Assembly: GCA_019455325.1 (NCBI GenBank) | Contig: JACFMQ010000004.1 | Location: 1-64,000 of the forward strand | Length of the DNA stretch: 64,000 bases | Direction of reading: 5' to 3' | Origin: Rhodocyclaceae bacterium | GTDB taxonomy: Bacteria > Pseudomonadota > Gammaproteobacteria > Burkholderiales > Rhodocyclaceae | Shown: positions 52,236-61,515 of the stretch, piece after piece | How the letters are laid out: each line of letters begins with the position of its first letter | Numbering within the stretch: position 1 is the first letter of the stretch | The notes under the pieces: generated by a model | What the model was told of the DNA's origin: nothing | The model's input: only the letters and a program-made list of their open reading frames with translations | Databases searched by the model: none | Made by a program: the position numbers and the translations under genes

Positions 52236-54647
52236 TCAGAACCGGGCATTGAGGCTGACCCAGAAGCTGCGCGCCTTGTCCTTGTTGCTGTAGTCGTCGA
52301 GCTGCGACCAGGCGCCGCCACCGGGAATGCAACTGCTCGCGCAATTGCCGAAGCTGTAGGTGGTGAAGTCCTTGTCGAGCAGGTTGTTGATGCGGCCATT
52401 GACGGTGAAGTTCTTGCTGATCTGGTAGCTGGCGCCAAGATGGAACATCTCGAAGCTCTTGTAGTACCGCGCCGACTTGGTCACCGGGTCCTGATCGCGA
52501 TAACGCTTGGCCTGGGCTTCCATCGTCAGGAACACGTTCAGGGCCGGCATTGCCTGCCAGTCGAGCGTGGCGTTGTACATGTGCTTGGCGCTCCTGCCGA
52601 GCGGCTGGCCCTTCTGGACGCCGCTCTTCTGCTCGCTGTCGGTATAGGTGTAGTTGCCGCGCAGCGCCCAGTTATCAACGATCTGCCAGCGGCCGGCCAG
52701 TTCGATGCCGTTGATCTCGGCCTTGTCGATGTTCACCGACTTGCTCGATGTCGCATAACCCAGGCCAGAGTAATCGCCCGTCGTCGTGCAGGTGTAGGGC
52801 GTGTTCGGGCCGCAGGGCTGCGAGGCGATCTTGTCCTTGAACTCGTTGTTGAAGTAGGTGATGTTGAAGCTGTGCCGGTTCGGATGGTTCCAGTACAGCG
52901 CGACTTCGGTGCTGACGCTGGTTTCCGGCTTGAGGTCGGGGTTGCCGAAGAACGGCGAGGTGCCCTGGCCGCCGAAACCGGTGATGCCGTCGTAGAGGTC
53001 GGTGGTCTTCGGCGTCTTGAAGCCGGTGGTGACGCCGCCCTTGACCGTCCACTCCGGGTTCAGCCGGTAGACGCCGTAGAGGCGCGGCGACAGCCGGTCG
53101 CCGAAGACGTCGTGATCGTCGTGGCGGACGCCGGCGGTCAGGGTGAAGGCATCGGTCATCATCCAGTTGTCTTCGGCGAACACCGACCACATCCGATGTT
53201 TCTGCACCTTGCCCGGCGAACCGGCTTCCATGCCGAAGACGCCGTCCTTCAGTTCGCCGTGGATGACCTAGGCGCCGAGCACGAACAGATGCTCGCCGGC
53301 CAGATTGTGCAGGGGAACGTCGAGCTTGGCGTCGAGCGTGTACTGGTTGCTCTGCAGCACCCGCTTCTGGCGCGGCAGGAAGGCCGCTTCGGCGGCCGCC
53401 TTGCGGGCGTCGAGGCTCATGCCGGCATAGGCGCCCACGCCCTGCTGCATCTCCAGCAGTTGCTGGCGCTCGGCCACAGTGAACGGCAGAGTGCGGCCGT
53501 TGTTGTCGGTTTCGACATAGGAGAGGGCGATGAAGCTGTTGCCGAAATCCCATTTGCCTTCGTGACCGAGCGACCACGATTCGCGGGTGAATTCCTGGTT
53601 GGCGGAATAGCCGACGCGCGGATCGGCGCGCTGCGTCCACGTCCCGCCGTTGTTGCCGCAGGCGGCGGCGTTGTTGCCGGTGGCGCCGACACAGACATTG
53701 CTGAGGGCACGCCAGATGCCGGCGATGCCGTCCACGGTGCCGAGCGGATACTGCTCGGTCCCTGCCGCATCGAAATACGGGCTGTTGTCGTATTTCTGCT
53801 TCGAGTTGTCGTAATCGAAGGAGAAGGTCTGCCTGTCGGTCGGCGTGAAGTACAGGCTGACGCCGATAGCCTTGTTGGTGTTGTCCACCGTCTTGCCGCC
53901 GCCGCCGAAGCCGACGGAAGGCGTGTACAGCGTGCCGTTCGGCGCGACCTTGCTCTCCTGCCCGGGATGGGAAGCCTCGCGGTCATAGTAGCTGCCGCGC
54001 AGGCTGGCGGTCAGCTTGCCGGGCAGGATCGGGCCGCGCAGGCTGAAGTCGGTCGTGGTGTCGTCGCCGAAATCCTTGTCCTGCTGGAAGCTGCGGCCGA
54101 CGGTGATCGATCCGGTCCATTCCTTGGCGGTCTTCTTGGTGATGATGTTGATGACGCCGCCGAGGGCGTCGGCGCCGTAGAGGGTGGCGGCCGGGCCGCG
54201 GATGACTTCGATGCGCTCGACGGCGTCGAGCGGCGGAATGTGGTTGAACTGGTTGCCCCCGAAGCTGTTCGGGTAGATGTCGCCGTGGTTGTTCTGGCGC
54301 TTGCCGTCGATCAGGACCAGCGTGTAGTCGGAACCCATGCCGCGCATGCTGATCGTGCGCTGGCCGGTCTTGTCGGAGGTTTCGCCGACGTCGACGCCTT
54401 CGAGATCGCGGACGGCATCGATCAGGGAGGTATAGGGCTTCCTGGCCAGATCCTCCTTGGAAACGACGGAAATCGACGCCGGCGCATCGGTGATCTTCTG
54501 TTCAAAACCGGACGCGCTGACCACCACGTCGGACAGTTGGCGCTCGCTTCCCTGCGCCAGCGCAGCCGTGCTGGCGAAGATGAGCGGAACGATCACGGCC
54601 AGCGGCCGTCGGGCAAAAGGCGAGAAACGAGAGGTGAAACATTGCAT
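52236..54647 (-). pseudogene. TonB-dependent outer-membrane receptor (FepA/CirA-like) interrupted by one in-frame TAG
   Basis: The full frame is 804 codons and would encode a siderophore-type receptor: signal peptide (LAVIVPLIFASTAALA), plug with ASISVVSKEDLARKPY and RGPAATLYGADALGGVINI, and a 22-strand barrel ending in the aromatic tail SFWVSLNARF. A TAG at 53268-53270 stops it after residue 459 (LFVLGA), and the same frame continues VIHGELKDGVFGMEAG to the normal end. CAG to TAG is the likely single change. No other frameshift was seen. The start follows CAGGAGCG. As it stands, only plug plus part of the barrel can be made. Confidence 0.85.
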
Positions 54648-54659
54648 GAAAGCGCTCCT

Positions 54660-54692
54660 GATACAGGAATTTTCGGCTGGCTTTCCTGTATC
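54660..54692 (-). promoter_or_regulatory. Leader hairpin directly before the receptor Shine-Dalgarno
   Basis: Ten-base perfect arms GATACAGGAA and TTCCTGTATC enclose a 13-base loop, ending just before the AGGAG of the receptor gene. It could be an RNA element affecting ribosome access or a protein-binding palindrome. It does not match a cobalamin riboswitch. Confidence 0.5.
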
Positions 54693-54720
54693 GAGGATGG
54701 CTGGCTAAACAGCCGTCGAT

Positions 54721-54739
54721 GATAACAAATCTCATTACA
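54721..54739 (-). promoter_or_regulatory. Candidate Fur box upstream of the receptor gene
   Basis: GATAACAAATCTCATTACA matches the 19-base Fur consensus at about 12 positions, with both outer GATAA and CATTA parts kept. It lies about 75 bases before the ATG in an AT-rich patch, as expected for an iron-regulated receptor. Confidence 0.45.
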
Positions 54740-54940
54740 TTTTGTAACAAACGGTAACAAATTCATGGGAACTTCAATACGCATCCCGGCATGGCGCCCG
54801 CGCCCGAGCCATTCGTCGCGCCCGGGCCGTCCGGGTAACCCGGCCGGCGCACCCGCCCTCTCGATGTGATCCTGCCGGCGGGGAAAACGCCAATGGCATT
54901 TCCATCGCCGCCCAAGCCCCGACCCTGGGGGCAGCGACCG

Positions 54941-54977
54941 GCTTATCCACAAAATCTGTGGATAAGCATGTGGATTG
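54941..54977. other. Pair of perfect inverted DnaA boxes plus a degenerate third
   Basis: TTATCCACA at 54943-54951 and its reverse complement TGTGGATAA at 54957-54965 sit in 11-base perfect palindromic arms separated by 5 bases. A weaker TGTGGATTG follows at 54969. The surrounding ~500-bp gap between the receptor gene and xseA holds no gene that I can support. Confidence 0.75.
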
Positions 54978-55030
54978 ATCGTTGGAAAAACGCCCGGACG
55001 ACCGCCCCGCAAGGCTTCCACACACTTTGC

Positions 55031-55087
55031 CCAGAAAAATGGCTGCAATATTTACCTTTATTATTCATATGGTTATAAAAAACAATG
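55031..55087. other. AT-rich stretch upstream of xseA
   Basis: A ~57-base block rich in A and T (ATATTTACCTTTATTATTC core) stands out in a high-GC window, 65 bases from the DnaA boxes. It could be an unwinding element, a promoter region for xseA, or chance. Confidence 0.5.
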
Positions 55088-55166
55088 CAGCCGTGCGGCA
55101 ACGGCGGCGATTCCTGCCCGGCAGGCCGCGCAGGATGTGCATATCGGCATCGGATAGAATGCAGGC

Positions 55167-56531
55167 ATGGCCGATGCAGACCATTTTTCCCCGCTGAGCG
55201 TTGCCGCGCTTAACCGTCTCGTGCGCGAGCGCCTGGAGAGCGGCTTTCCGCTGTGCTGGGTGGCCGGCGAGATCTCCAACCTGACCGTCGCCGCCTCTGG
55301 GCACGCCTATTTCACGCTCAAGGACGAAAGCGCGCAGGTGCGCTGCGTGATGTTCCGCGGCCGCCACCAGTTGCTCGGCTGGCGGCCGGCGAACGGCCAG
55401 CACGTCGAGGCGCGCGCGCTGGTCACGCTCTACGAGGCGCGCGGCGACTTCCAGTTGAACGTCGAGACCCTGCGCCGCGCCGGCGTCGGCAACCTCTTCG
55501 AGCGCTTCCAGAAGCTGAAGGCAAAGCTGGAGGCGGAGGGGCTCTTCGCCGCCGAGAGCAAGCGACCGCTTCCCGCCTTTCCCCGGCGCATCGGCATCGT
55601 CACCTCGCTCGCGGCGGCGGCGCTGCGCGACGTGCTGACGACGCTCGAACGGCGCGCGCCGCAGGTGGCGCTGACGATCTTCCCGACGCCGGTGCAGGGC
55701 GACGGCGCCGGCCGGGAGATCGCCGCGGCCATCGCCGCCGCCGGCGAAAGCGGCCTCTGCGACGTGCTCATCGTCTGCCGCGGCGGCGGCAGCATCGAGG
55801 ATCTGTGGGCCTTCAACGACGAGGCCGTGGCGCGCGCTATGCGCGCCTGCCCGGTGCCGGTGGTGTCCGGCGTCGGCCACGAGACCGACTTCACCATCGC
55901 CGACTTCGCCGCCGACCTGCGCGCGCCGACGCCGACCGCCGCCGCCGAGATCGTCGCCCCCGAACGCGAGCGCCTGCTCGCGCGCCTCGACGCGCTGCGC
56001 CAGGCGCTCCGCCGGCAGGCGCAGCGCGAGATCGAGCAGCGCGCGCAGCGCGTGGACGGCCTCGCCCGCCGCCTGACGCACCCGGCCGAACGGCTGGCGC
56101 GGCAGCGCACCGCCCTCGCCCACCTGGCCGACCGGCTGAACGCCGCCTTCGCGCGCCGGCAGGCGGCGGCCGGCGGCCGGCTCGCCGCGCTCGGCCGCCG
56201 CCTGGCCTTCGCCCGGCCGGACCCGCAGCCGCTCGGCCGCCGCCTCGACCTCGTCGCCGCGCGCCTGGACAACGCCTGGCAGCGGCGACAGGCAGCGCAC
56301 GGCGCGACGCTCGCGCGGCTCTCCGACAGCCTCGCCCACCTCGATCCGCGGGCCGTGCTCGGCCGCGGCTACGCGCTGGTGCGCGACGAGGACGGCGGCA
56401 TCGTGCGCGATGCAAAGACCATGGAACCAAGGCGGACGATCCATGTCTATCTGGCGCGCGGCCGGCTGGACGCCGAAGTGACGGCGGCCGACGCAACGGC
56501 GGAACTGCTGCCGCCGCCGGCGCAAGCCTGA
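55167..56531 (+). CDS. xseA: Exonuclease VII large subunit
   Basis: XseA with XseB degrades single-stranded DNA. The 454 residues have an N-terminal OB-fold ([20 protein letters not shown]), the catalytic domain ([59 protein letters not shown]), a long Arg/Gln-rich coiled coil and a C-terminal segment ([13 protein letters not shown]). A -10-like TAGAAT lies only 6 bases before the ATG and no strong Shine-Dalgarno is visible, so the transcript start is unclear. Confidence 0.96.
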   Translation: MADADHFSPLSVAALNRLVRERLESGFPLCWVAGEISNLTVAASGHAYFTLKDESAQVRCVMFRGRHQLLGWRPANGQHVEARALVTLYEARGDFQLNVETLRRAGVGNLFERFQKLKAKLEAEGLFAAESKRPLPAFPRRIGIVTSLAAAALRDVLTTLERRAPQVALTIFPTPVQGDGAGREIAAAIAAAGESGLCDVLIVCRGGGSIEDLWAFNDEAVARAMRACPVPVVSGVGHETDFTIADFAADLRAPTPTAAAEIVAPERERLLARLDALRQALRRQAQREIEQRAQRVDGLARRLTHPAERLARQRTALAHLADRLNAAFARRQAAAGGRLAALGRRLAFARPDPQPLGRRLDLVAARLDNAWQRRQAAHGATLARLSDSLAHLDPRAVLGRGYALVRDEDGGIVRDAKTMEPRRTIHVYLARGRLDAEVTAADATAELLPPPAQA

Positions 56532-56550
56532 GCACGCGCCGGCTGCCGTA

Positions 56551-56556
56551 TATAAT
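56551..56556 (+). promoter_or_regulatory. Candidate -10 element of sodB
   Basis: A perfect TATAAT lies 61 bases before the sodB ATG, just after xseA ends. The -35 position 17 bases upstream matches poorly, so the promoter may be factor-dependent. Confidence 0.5.
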
Positions 56557-56617
56557 CCGGCGACGAGGCCACGACGCCCGCACCATCCTTCAACGAGCCC
56601 CTGAGAGAGAGAAAAAC

Positions 56618-57202
56618 ATGGAACATCAACTGCCTCCGCTGCCCTTCGCCATGGACGCCCTGGCGCCGCACATGAGCAAGGAGACCTTCGAGTACCACTA
56701 CGCCAAGCACCACCAGGCCTACGTGACGAACCTGAACAACCTGATCAAGGGCAGCGAGTACGAGAACCTCGACCTCGAAGCCATCGTCAAGAAGGCGCCG
56801 GCCGGCGGCGTGTACAACAACGCCGCGCAGGTGTGGAACCACAGCTTCTTCTGGAACTGTCTGAAGCCGAACGGCGGCGGCGCCCCGCAGGGCGCGCTGG
56901 CGGCGGCGATCGACAAGAAGTGGGGCTCGCTCGACGAGTTCAAGAAGGCTTTTCAGACCTCCGCCGTCGGCAACTTCGGCTCGGGCTGGACCTGGCTGGT
57001 GAAGAAGGCCGACGGTTCGGTCGACATCGTCAACATGGGCGCCGCCGGCACGCCGCTGACCACCGGCGACAAGGCCCTGCTGTGCATCGACGTGTGGGAG
57101 CACGCCTACTACATCGACTACCGCAACCTGCGCCCGAAGTTCGTCGAGACCTTCCTCAACAACCTCGTGAACTGGGCCTTCGCGGAGAAGAACTTCGCCT
57201 GA
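56618..57202 (+). CDS. sodB: Iron superoxide dismutase
   Basis: The 194-residue enzyme disproportionates superoxide. Metal ligands are visible: His in [11 protein letters not shown] (26), His in VWNHSFFW, and Asp and His in [11 protein letters not shown]. Gln in NNAAQVWNH is the Fe-type marker. The start [15 protein letters not shown] is typical, with a GAGAGAG sequence upstream. It is monocistronic between a -10 element and a terminator. Confidence 0.96.
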   Translation: MEHQLPPLPFAMDALAPHMSKETFEYHYAKHHQAYVTNLNNLIKGSEYENLDLEAIVKKAPAGGVYNNAAQVWNHSFFWNCLKPNGGGAPQGALAAAIDKKWGSLDEFKKAFQTSAVGNFGSGWTWLVKKADGSVDIVNMGAAGTPLTTGDKALLCIDVWEHAYYIDYRNLRPKFVETFLNNLVNWAFAEKNFA

Positions 57203-57229
57203 TCGCCGAGCGGCGGCATCCGTCCGCAG

Positions 57230-57260
57230 AAGGGCACCCCGGCGGGGTGCCCTTTTCGTT
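57230..57260 (+). terminator. sodB terminator
   Basis: Perfect 11-base arms AAGGGCACCCC and GGGGTGCCCTT with a 3-base loop are followed by TTCGTTT. It lies 28 bases after the sodB stop. Confidence 0.85.
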
Positions 57261-57286
57261 TCCGCCGGCCGCAGCGTCCGTTCGCG

Positions 57287-58933
57287 TCAGTCCGCCCAGG
57301 CCCGCTCGATCAGCGTCCGGGCGACGGCCGCGTCCGGCAGCAGCCCCGCCACCTGGCCGGCCGGCTGCTCGAAGCGGCTGGCGATGAAGGCGTCGGCGAC
57401 GGCGGCCGGGGCGTGCCGGCGCAGCAAAGCGGCCTGCACGAGCAGCACCAGTTGCGCGGCAACGTGCCGCACCGGCCATTCGCCGCCGCCGTCGAGCCGT
57501 TCCCTGAGCGCCTGCAATGGGCGCAGCAGGCGCGCCTCGCCGGCGCAGCCCTCGGCCAGATCGTCGAACAGCAGCGCGGCGGACTCCGGCTCGCGGGCGA
57601 CGGCGCGCAGCACGTCCAGGCACATCACGTTGCCCGAGCCCTCCCAGATCGAATTCACCGGCGCCTCGCGCAGCAGGCGCGGCATCGGGCCGTCCTCGAC
57701 GTAGCCGTTGCCGCCGCACGCCTCCATGCATTCGGCGGTGAAGGCGACGGCGCGCTTGCACACCCAGAACTTGGCCGCCGGCGTCAGGATGCGGCGGCGG
57801 GCGCGCGCCAGCGCCGCGCCTGCGCCGCCCTGCCCTTCGGCATCGACGGCCGCGGCCAGGTGCAGCGCCAGGACGAGGGTGGCCTCGCTTTCCAGCGCCA
57901 GGTCGGCGAGCACGTTGCGCATCGCCGGCTGCGCGCTCAGCGGCCGGCCGAAGGCGCTGCGGTGGCGCGCGTGGTGCAGGGCCTCGACCAGCGCGCGGCG
58001 CATCAGCGCGGCGCTGCCGAGCACGCAGTCGAGCCGCGTCTGCGCGGCCATCTCGATCAGCGTCGGAATGCCGCGCCCCGGCTCGCCGACCAGGATGCCC
58101 AGCGCGTCGTGGAATTCGACCTCGCCGGAGGCGTTCGAGCGGTTGCCGAGCTTGTCCTTGAGGCGCTGGATGCGCACCGCGTTGCGTTCGCCGCCGGTGA
58201 GCCAGCGCGGCACGTAGAAGCAGGACAGCGCCTCGCCGTCGCGCGCCAGCACCAGATGGGCGTCGCAGGCCGGGGCGGAGTAGAACCACTTGTGGCCGAC
58301 CAGCGCGTATTCGCCGCCGCGGCCGCCGCCGGCCAGCGCGCGGGCCGTGGTGGCGGTGCCGCGCAGGTCGGAGCCGCCCTGCTTTTCGGTGAGGCCCATG
58401 CCCAGCGTGACGCTCGACTTGTCGGCGAGCGGCAGGTCGCGCGGGTCGTAGTCGCGCGCCGCGAACCTGTCGGCGAGCAGCGCCCACAGCGCCGGTTCGC
58501 GGCGCAGCAGGGGCAGCGCCGCGAAGGTCATGGTCACCGGGCACAGGCTGCCGGCCTCGACCTGGCCGTGCAGGTAGAAGGCGGCGGCGCGGGCGACGTG
58601 CGCGCCGGGCTGCGCATCCAGCCAGGCGGCGGCGTGCACGCCGTCGGCGTAGAGCAGGGCCATGAGCCGGTGCCAGGCGGGAGGGAAGTCCACGCGGTCG
58701 ACCCGCCGGCCCTGCGCGTCGTGGGTGGCGAGCTGCGGCGGCTGGCGGTTGGCGGCATCGCCCAGGGCCAGCGTCCCGGCGCGGCCGAGCCGCTCGCCGC
58801 AGGCGTGCAGCGCGGCGGCGTGCGCGCCGGCGCCGGCATGCACCAGCGTCTCCCACAGCGCCGCGTCGCAGGCGTACAGGTTGTAGTCCGCCAGCGGCGG
58901 CACCTGGTTGAACACTTCATGGGTGGTCCACAT
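57287..58933 (-). CDS. AidB-type acyl-CoA dehydrogenase
   Basis: The 548-residue flavoprotein has the AidB-like N-terminus THEVFNQVPPLADYNLYACD, then the acyl-CoA dehydrogenase core: VTLGMGLTEKQGGSDLRGT, ALVGHKWFYSAP, ECMEACGGNGYVED and NSIWEGSGNVMCLD. AidB of E. coli belongs to the adaptive response to alkylation damage and binds DNA, but its substrate is unclear. No ada or alkB gene is near. It converges with sodB and is the last gene before the two-component pair on the same strand. Confidence 0.91.
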   Translation of the reverse strand: MWTTHEVFNQVPPLADYNLYACDAALWETLVHAGAGAHAAALHACGERLGRAGTLALGDAANRQPPQLATHDAQGRRVDRVDFPPAWHRLMALLYADGVHAAAWLDAQPGAHVARAAAFYLHGQVEAGSLCPVTMTFAALPLLRREPALWALLADRFAARDYDPRDLPLADKSSVTLGMGLTEKQGGSDLRGTATTARALAGGGRGGEYALVGHKWFYSAPACDAHLVLARDGEALSCFYVPRWLTGGERNAVRIQRLKDKLGNRSNASGEVEFHDALGILVGEPGRGIPTLIEMAAQTRLDCVLGSAALMRRALVEALHHARHRSAFGRPLSAQPAMRNVLADLALESEATLVLALHLAAAVDAEGQGGAGAALARARRRILTPAAKFWVCKRAVAFTAECMEACGGNGYVEDGPMPRLLREAPVNSIWEGSGNVMCLDVLRAVAREPESAALLFDDLAEGCAGEARLLRPLQALRERLDGGGEWPVRHVAAQLVLLVQAALLRRHAPAAVADAFIASRFEQPAGQVAGLLPDAAVARTLIERAWAD

Positions 58934-59011
58934 GCGTCCTCCCCGGAGCCGGCAAGGCTCGTCCTGACAATCTAGGTGCCGCGCCCCGCCGTGTCCAGCC
59001 GCATGGCGGCG

Positions 59012-59647
59012 TCAGTCGCGCAGCAGGCCGCCGGCGTCGTCCGACGACGGCAGGCACAGGCGCACCAGGTCGGGCACGCTGCGCACCTGCAGCTTGGCCA
59101 TCAGCCGCGCCTTGTGCACTTCGATCGTGCGCGCGCTGATGCCGAGCAGTTCGGCGATCTCGCGGTTGTGGCGGCCGGCGACGACGAGCTTCATGACCTC
59201 GGTCTCGCGCGGCGTCAGCCGCCCCATCAGCTCGCCGAGCCGCGTCCGCGCCTCGGCCGCGCCGCGCTGCGCGGCCTGCTGCGCGAAGGCTTCGTCGATG
59301 GCGGCGAGCAGACGGTCGTGGTCGATCGGCTTTTCCAGGAAGTCGATGGCGTGCGCGCGGAAGGCGGCGCGCGCCGACTCGACGTCGCCGTGGCCGGTCA
59401 TGACGATTACCGGCATCGCGCAGCCCCGGTCGAGCAGCCGCCGCTGCAGCGCCAGGCCGTCCATGCCGGGCATGCGGATGTCGATCAGCAGGCAGCCGCG
59501 CCATGCCGGCAGGTAGGCTTCGAGCAGGCTCTCGGCGCTGGCGAAGAGCGCCACCGGGTAGCCCTTGAGGCCGAGCAGCAGGCCGAGCGCGTCGCGCACC
59601 GACTGGTCGTCCTCGACGATGAACACGTTCATGCCTTCATGCTTCAT
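59012..59647 (-). CDS. FixJ-family response regulator
   Basis: The 211 residues have a receiver (FIVEDDQSVRDALGLLL; phospho-site LLIDIRMPGMDGL) and a LuxR-type helix-turn-helix (LTPRETEVMKLVVAGRHNREIAELLGISART split over ~140-170; EVHKARLMAKL). The start at 59647 has GGAGGAAACGA just upstream, while a second ATG at 59632 begins at the conserved MNVFIVEDD. It overlaps the end of the kinase gene by 11 bases, so the two are coupled partners. Confidence 0.93.
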   Translation of the reverse strand: MKHEGMNVFIVEDDQSVRDALGLLLGLKGYPVALFASAESLLEAYLPAWRGCLLIDIRMPGMDGLALQRRLLDRGCAMPVIVMTGHGDVESARAAFRAHAIDFLEKPIDHDRLLAAIDEAFAQQAAQRGAAEARTRLGELMGRLTPRETEVMKLVVAGRHNREIAELLGISARTIEVHKARLMAKLQVRSVPDLVRLCLPSSDDAGGLLRD

Positions 59648-61220
59648 TCGTTTCCTCCTCCAACGGCAATGTCAGCCGGAATACGCCGCCCGGCCCCGCT
59701 TCCGCCCACAGCCGGCCGCCGTGATTCTCGACGATGGCGCGGCTGATCACCAGCCCCAGCCCGAGCCCGCGCGACTTCGACGACTGGAAGGCCTCGAACA
59801 GCCGGCCGACCTGCGCCTCGGAAAGCCCCGGCCCACTGTCCTCGACCGAGATGCGCACGGCGCCGGGCGCCGCCGGCGCCACCGCCAGGCGCACGCGGCG
59901 CTCGCCCGGCGGCGCTGCCTCGACCGCGTCGAAGGCGTTGGCCAGCAGGTTGCGCAGCACCACTTCGAGCTGCAGACGGTCGGCGAGCAGCGTGCCGCCG
60001 GCCGGCCGGTCCGCCGCGTCGGCGACGAAGTCCACGCCCGCCTTCGCCGCCTTGTCGCGGAAGGCGGCCAGCACCGGCGCGAGCAGTTCGTCCACGCGGA
60101 CGGCTTCGAGCTGCGTGGCGCCGGTGCGGAAGAAGTCGCGCAGCCGGCGCAGCACCTCGGCCGCGCGCGCCGATTCGGCGACCATGCGGCCGACCGCCTG
60201 GCGCAGGCGCGCCTCGTCGCCGGCCTCGAGCAGCGCCTCGCAGGCGGCGCCGTAGGCGGTGAGCGCGGTCAGCGGCTGGTTCAGCTCGTGCGCCAGCGCG
60301 CCGGCCATCTCGCCGGCCGCGGCCAGCCGCAGCGTCTGCCGCAGCTCCTGGCTGAGGCGCTGCTTCTCGTCGACGATGAGGCCGAGGAAGAAGCCGAACA
60401 GCGCCAGGACGACGGCCAGCACCTGCACTTCCAGCACGCTGATCGCCGAATAGCCGAGCCACTCGACGCCGAGGATCAGGCCGATCTGCAGCAGCGCCGC
60501 GACGAGCATGGCGCCGGCCAGCCCCTGCGTCGCCGCCGCCCAGGCGAGCGGCAGGAAGAGCGCGTAGAAATACTTGAACTCGGCCTCGGCGCCGAGGCCG
60601 AAGGCGATCCACAGGCAGAGCGGCACGGCCGCCAGGTAGCCGATCGCCGTACGGGAACGGAGCAAGGCGGCGAGCTGCGCGCGGCCGGCGGCGTCGAGCA
60701 GCATCCACAGCGCCGGCATGGCGACGACCAGGCCGACGACGTCGCCGACCCAGTAGCGCAGCGCCGCCTCGCGCCAGCCGCTGGCCGGAATCGGCCCGGC
60801 CAGCGAGAGCAGCGAGACGAACAGCGCGCTGTTGGCGAGCGTGCCGAACGCGATGATCGCCGCCCAGGCGAGCATGCCGCGCCGATCGGCGAAGACGACG
60901 CCGCCGACGCGCCGCCGCAGCAGTTCGGCGATGCCCCAGTAGCCGAGCATCAGCACGCCGGCGACGAGGACGGTGGCCGGCAGCGACAGCGGCAACTGGC
61001 GCACCCAGACGTCGGCGACGAGGATCGCCAGCCACAGCGTCGGCGCCGCCCGCCGGCCGTGGCGGACGAGGAAGAAGATGGCGATCGCCGGCCCCGGTGC
61101 CCACGGCGTGATGTTCAGGCCGTACAGCGGGTGGATGTAGCTCACCCAGTCGAGCAGCACGTAGCCGACGAGCAGCACGAGGTGGTCCGCCCAGGTCGGG
61201 CGGGGCGAGGCATGGATCAA
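59637..61220 (-). CDS. MASE1-type membrane sensor histidine kinase
   Basis: The 527 residues begin with about eight hydrophobic helices of the MASE1 type (SYIHPLYGLNITPWAPGPAI; YWVGDVVGLVVAMPALWML) to residue ~285. A HisKA region follows with phospho-His in GALAHELNQPLTALTAYG, then HATPase (NLLANAFDAVE, SVEDSGPGLSEAQVG, GLGLGLVISRAIVENHGG). The ELNQPL H-box is the FixL/DctB class. The start appears to be TTG at 61220, with no suitable ATG nearby. The signal is unknown. It is divergent from the cation antiporter operon. Confidence 0.9.
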   Translation of the reverse strand: MIHASPRPTWADHLVLLVGYVLLDWVSYIHPLYGLNITPWAPGPAIAIFFLVRHGRRAAPTLWLAILVADVWVRQLPLSLPATVLVAGVLMLGYWGIAELLRRRVGGVVFADRRGMLAWAAIIAFGTLANSALFVSLLSLAGPIPASGWREAALRYWVGDVVGLVVAMPALWMLLDAAGRAQLAALLRSRTAIGYLAAVPLCLWIAFGLGAEAEFKYFYALFLPLAWAAATQGLAGAMLVAALLQIGLILGVEWLGYSAISVLEVQVLAVVLALFGFFLGLIVDEKQRLSQELRQTLRLAAAGEMAGALAHELNQPLTALTAYGAACEALLEAGDEARLRQAVGRMVAESARAAEVLRRLRDFFRTGATQLEAVRVDELLAPVLAAFRDKAAKAGVDFVADAADRPAGGTLLADRLQLEVVLRNLLANAFDAVEAAPPGERRVRLAVAPAAPGAVRISVEDSGPGLSEAQVGRLFEAFQSSKSRGLGLGLVISRAIVENHGGRLWAEAGPGGVFRLTLPLEEETNEA

Positions 61221-61368
61221 GCGGGATCGACTCCGTCAGCGGGAATTCCGACATTGTGCGGGCGCCGGCGGCATCGCGGAATCCGCCATATCACGTACGC
61301 GTTTCACTCATTCCGACGGCAAGCCGCCGCCGCCCCGCGCCTGCATGCCGATCGCGGGCGGTCGCCGG

Positions 61369-61386
61369 CCGTACGATTTCCGTACG
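61369..61386. promoter_or_regulatory. CCGTACG direct repeats spaced 11 bp, possible regulator site
   Basis: CCGTACG occurs at 61369-61375 and 61380-61386, exactly one helical turn apart, and the palindromic core CGTACG occurs a third time at 61294-61299, all within the 295-bp gap between the kinase and mrpE. Nothing else coding was seen in this gap. They are candidate sites for the adjacent FixJ-like regulator. Confidence 0.4.
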
Positions 61387-61451
61387 CAGCCCCCCCAATA
61401 CCCAGGCGCCGGCCATTTCCCTACCATTTGCCGCCACAGCCTGACAAGAAG

Positions 61452-61480
61452 CTGACAATTCAAGTACAGCGGGGTACGCT
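61452..61480 (+). promoter_or_regulatory. Candidate promoter of the mrp operon
   Basis: CTGACA, a 17-base spacer and TACGCT lie 35 bases before the GTG of mrpE. The -35 matches five of six bases, the -10 only three. A second CTGACA is at 61441. Confidence 0.4.
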
Positions 61481-61515
61481 CCGCGACGTCCACGAATAAC
61501 GAAAGAGACAAGCCC

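Noticed and set aside
54648-54760. Cobalamin riboswitch in the receptor leader
   Set aside because: The leader is too short and lacks the B12-box core. Only a simple hairpin and a Fur-like site are visible.
54941-55087. Calling the DnaA-box region the chromosomal origin
   Set aside because: Only two good boxes are present and dnaA, dnaN, rpmH, parAB or mnmG are not adjacent. It is kept as a finding but not annotated as an origin.
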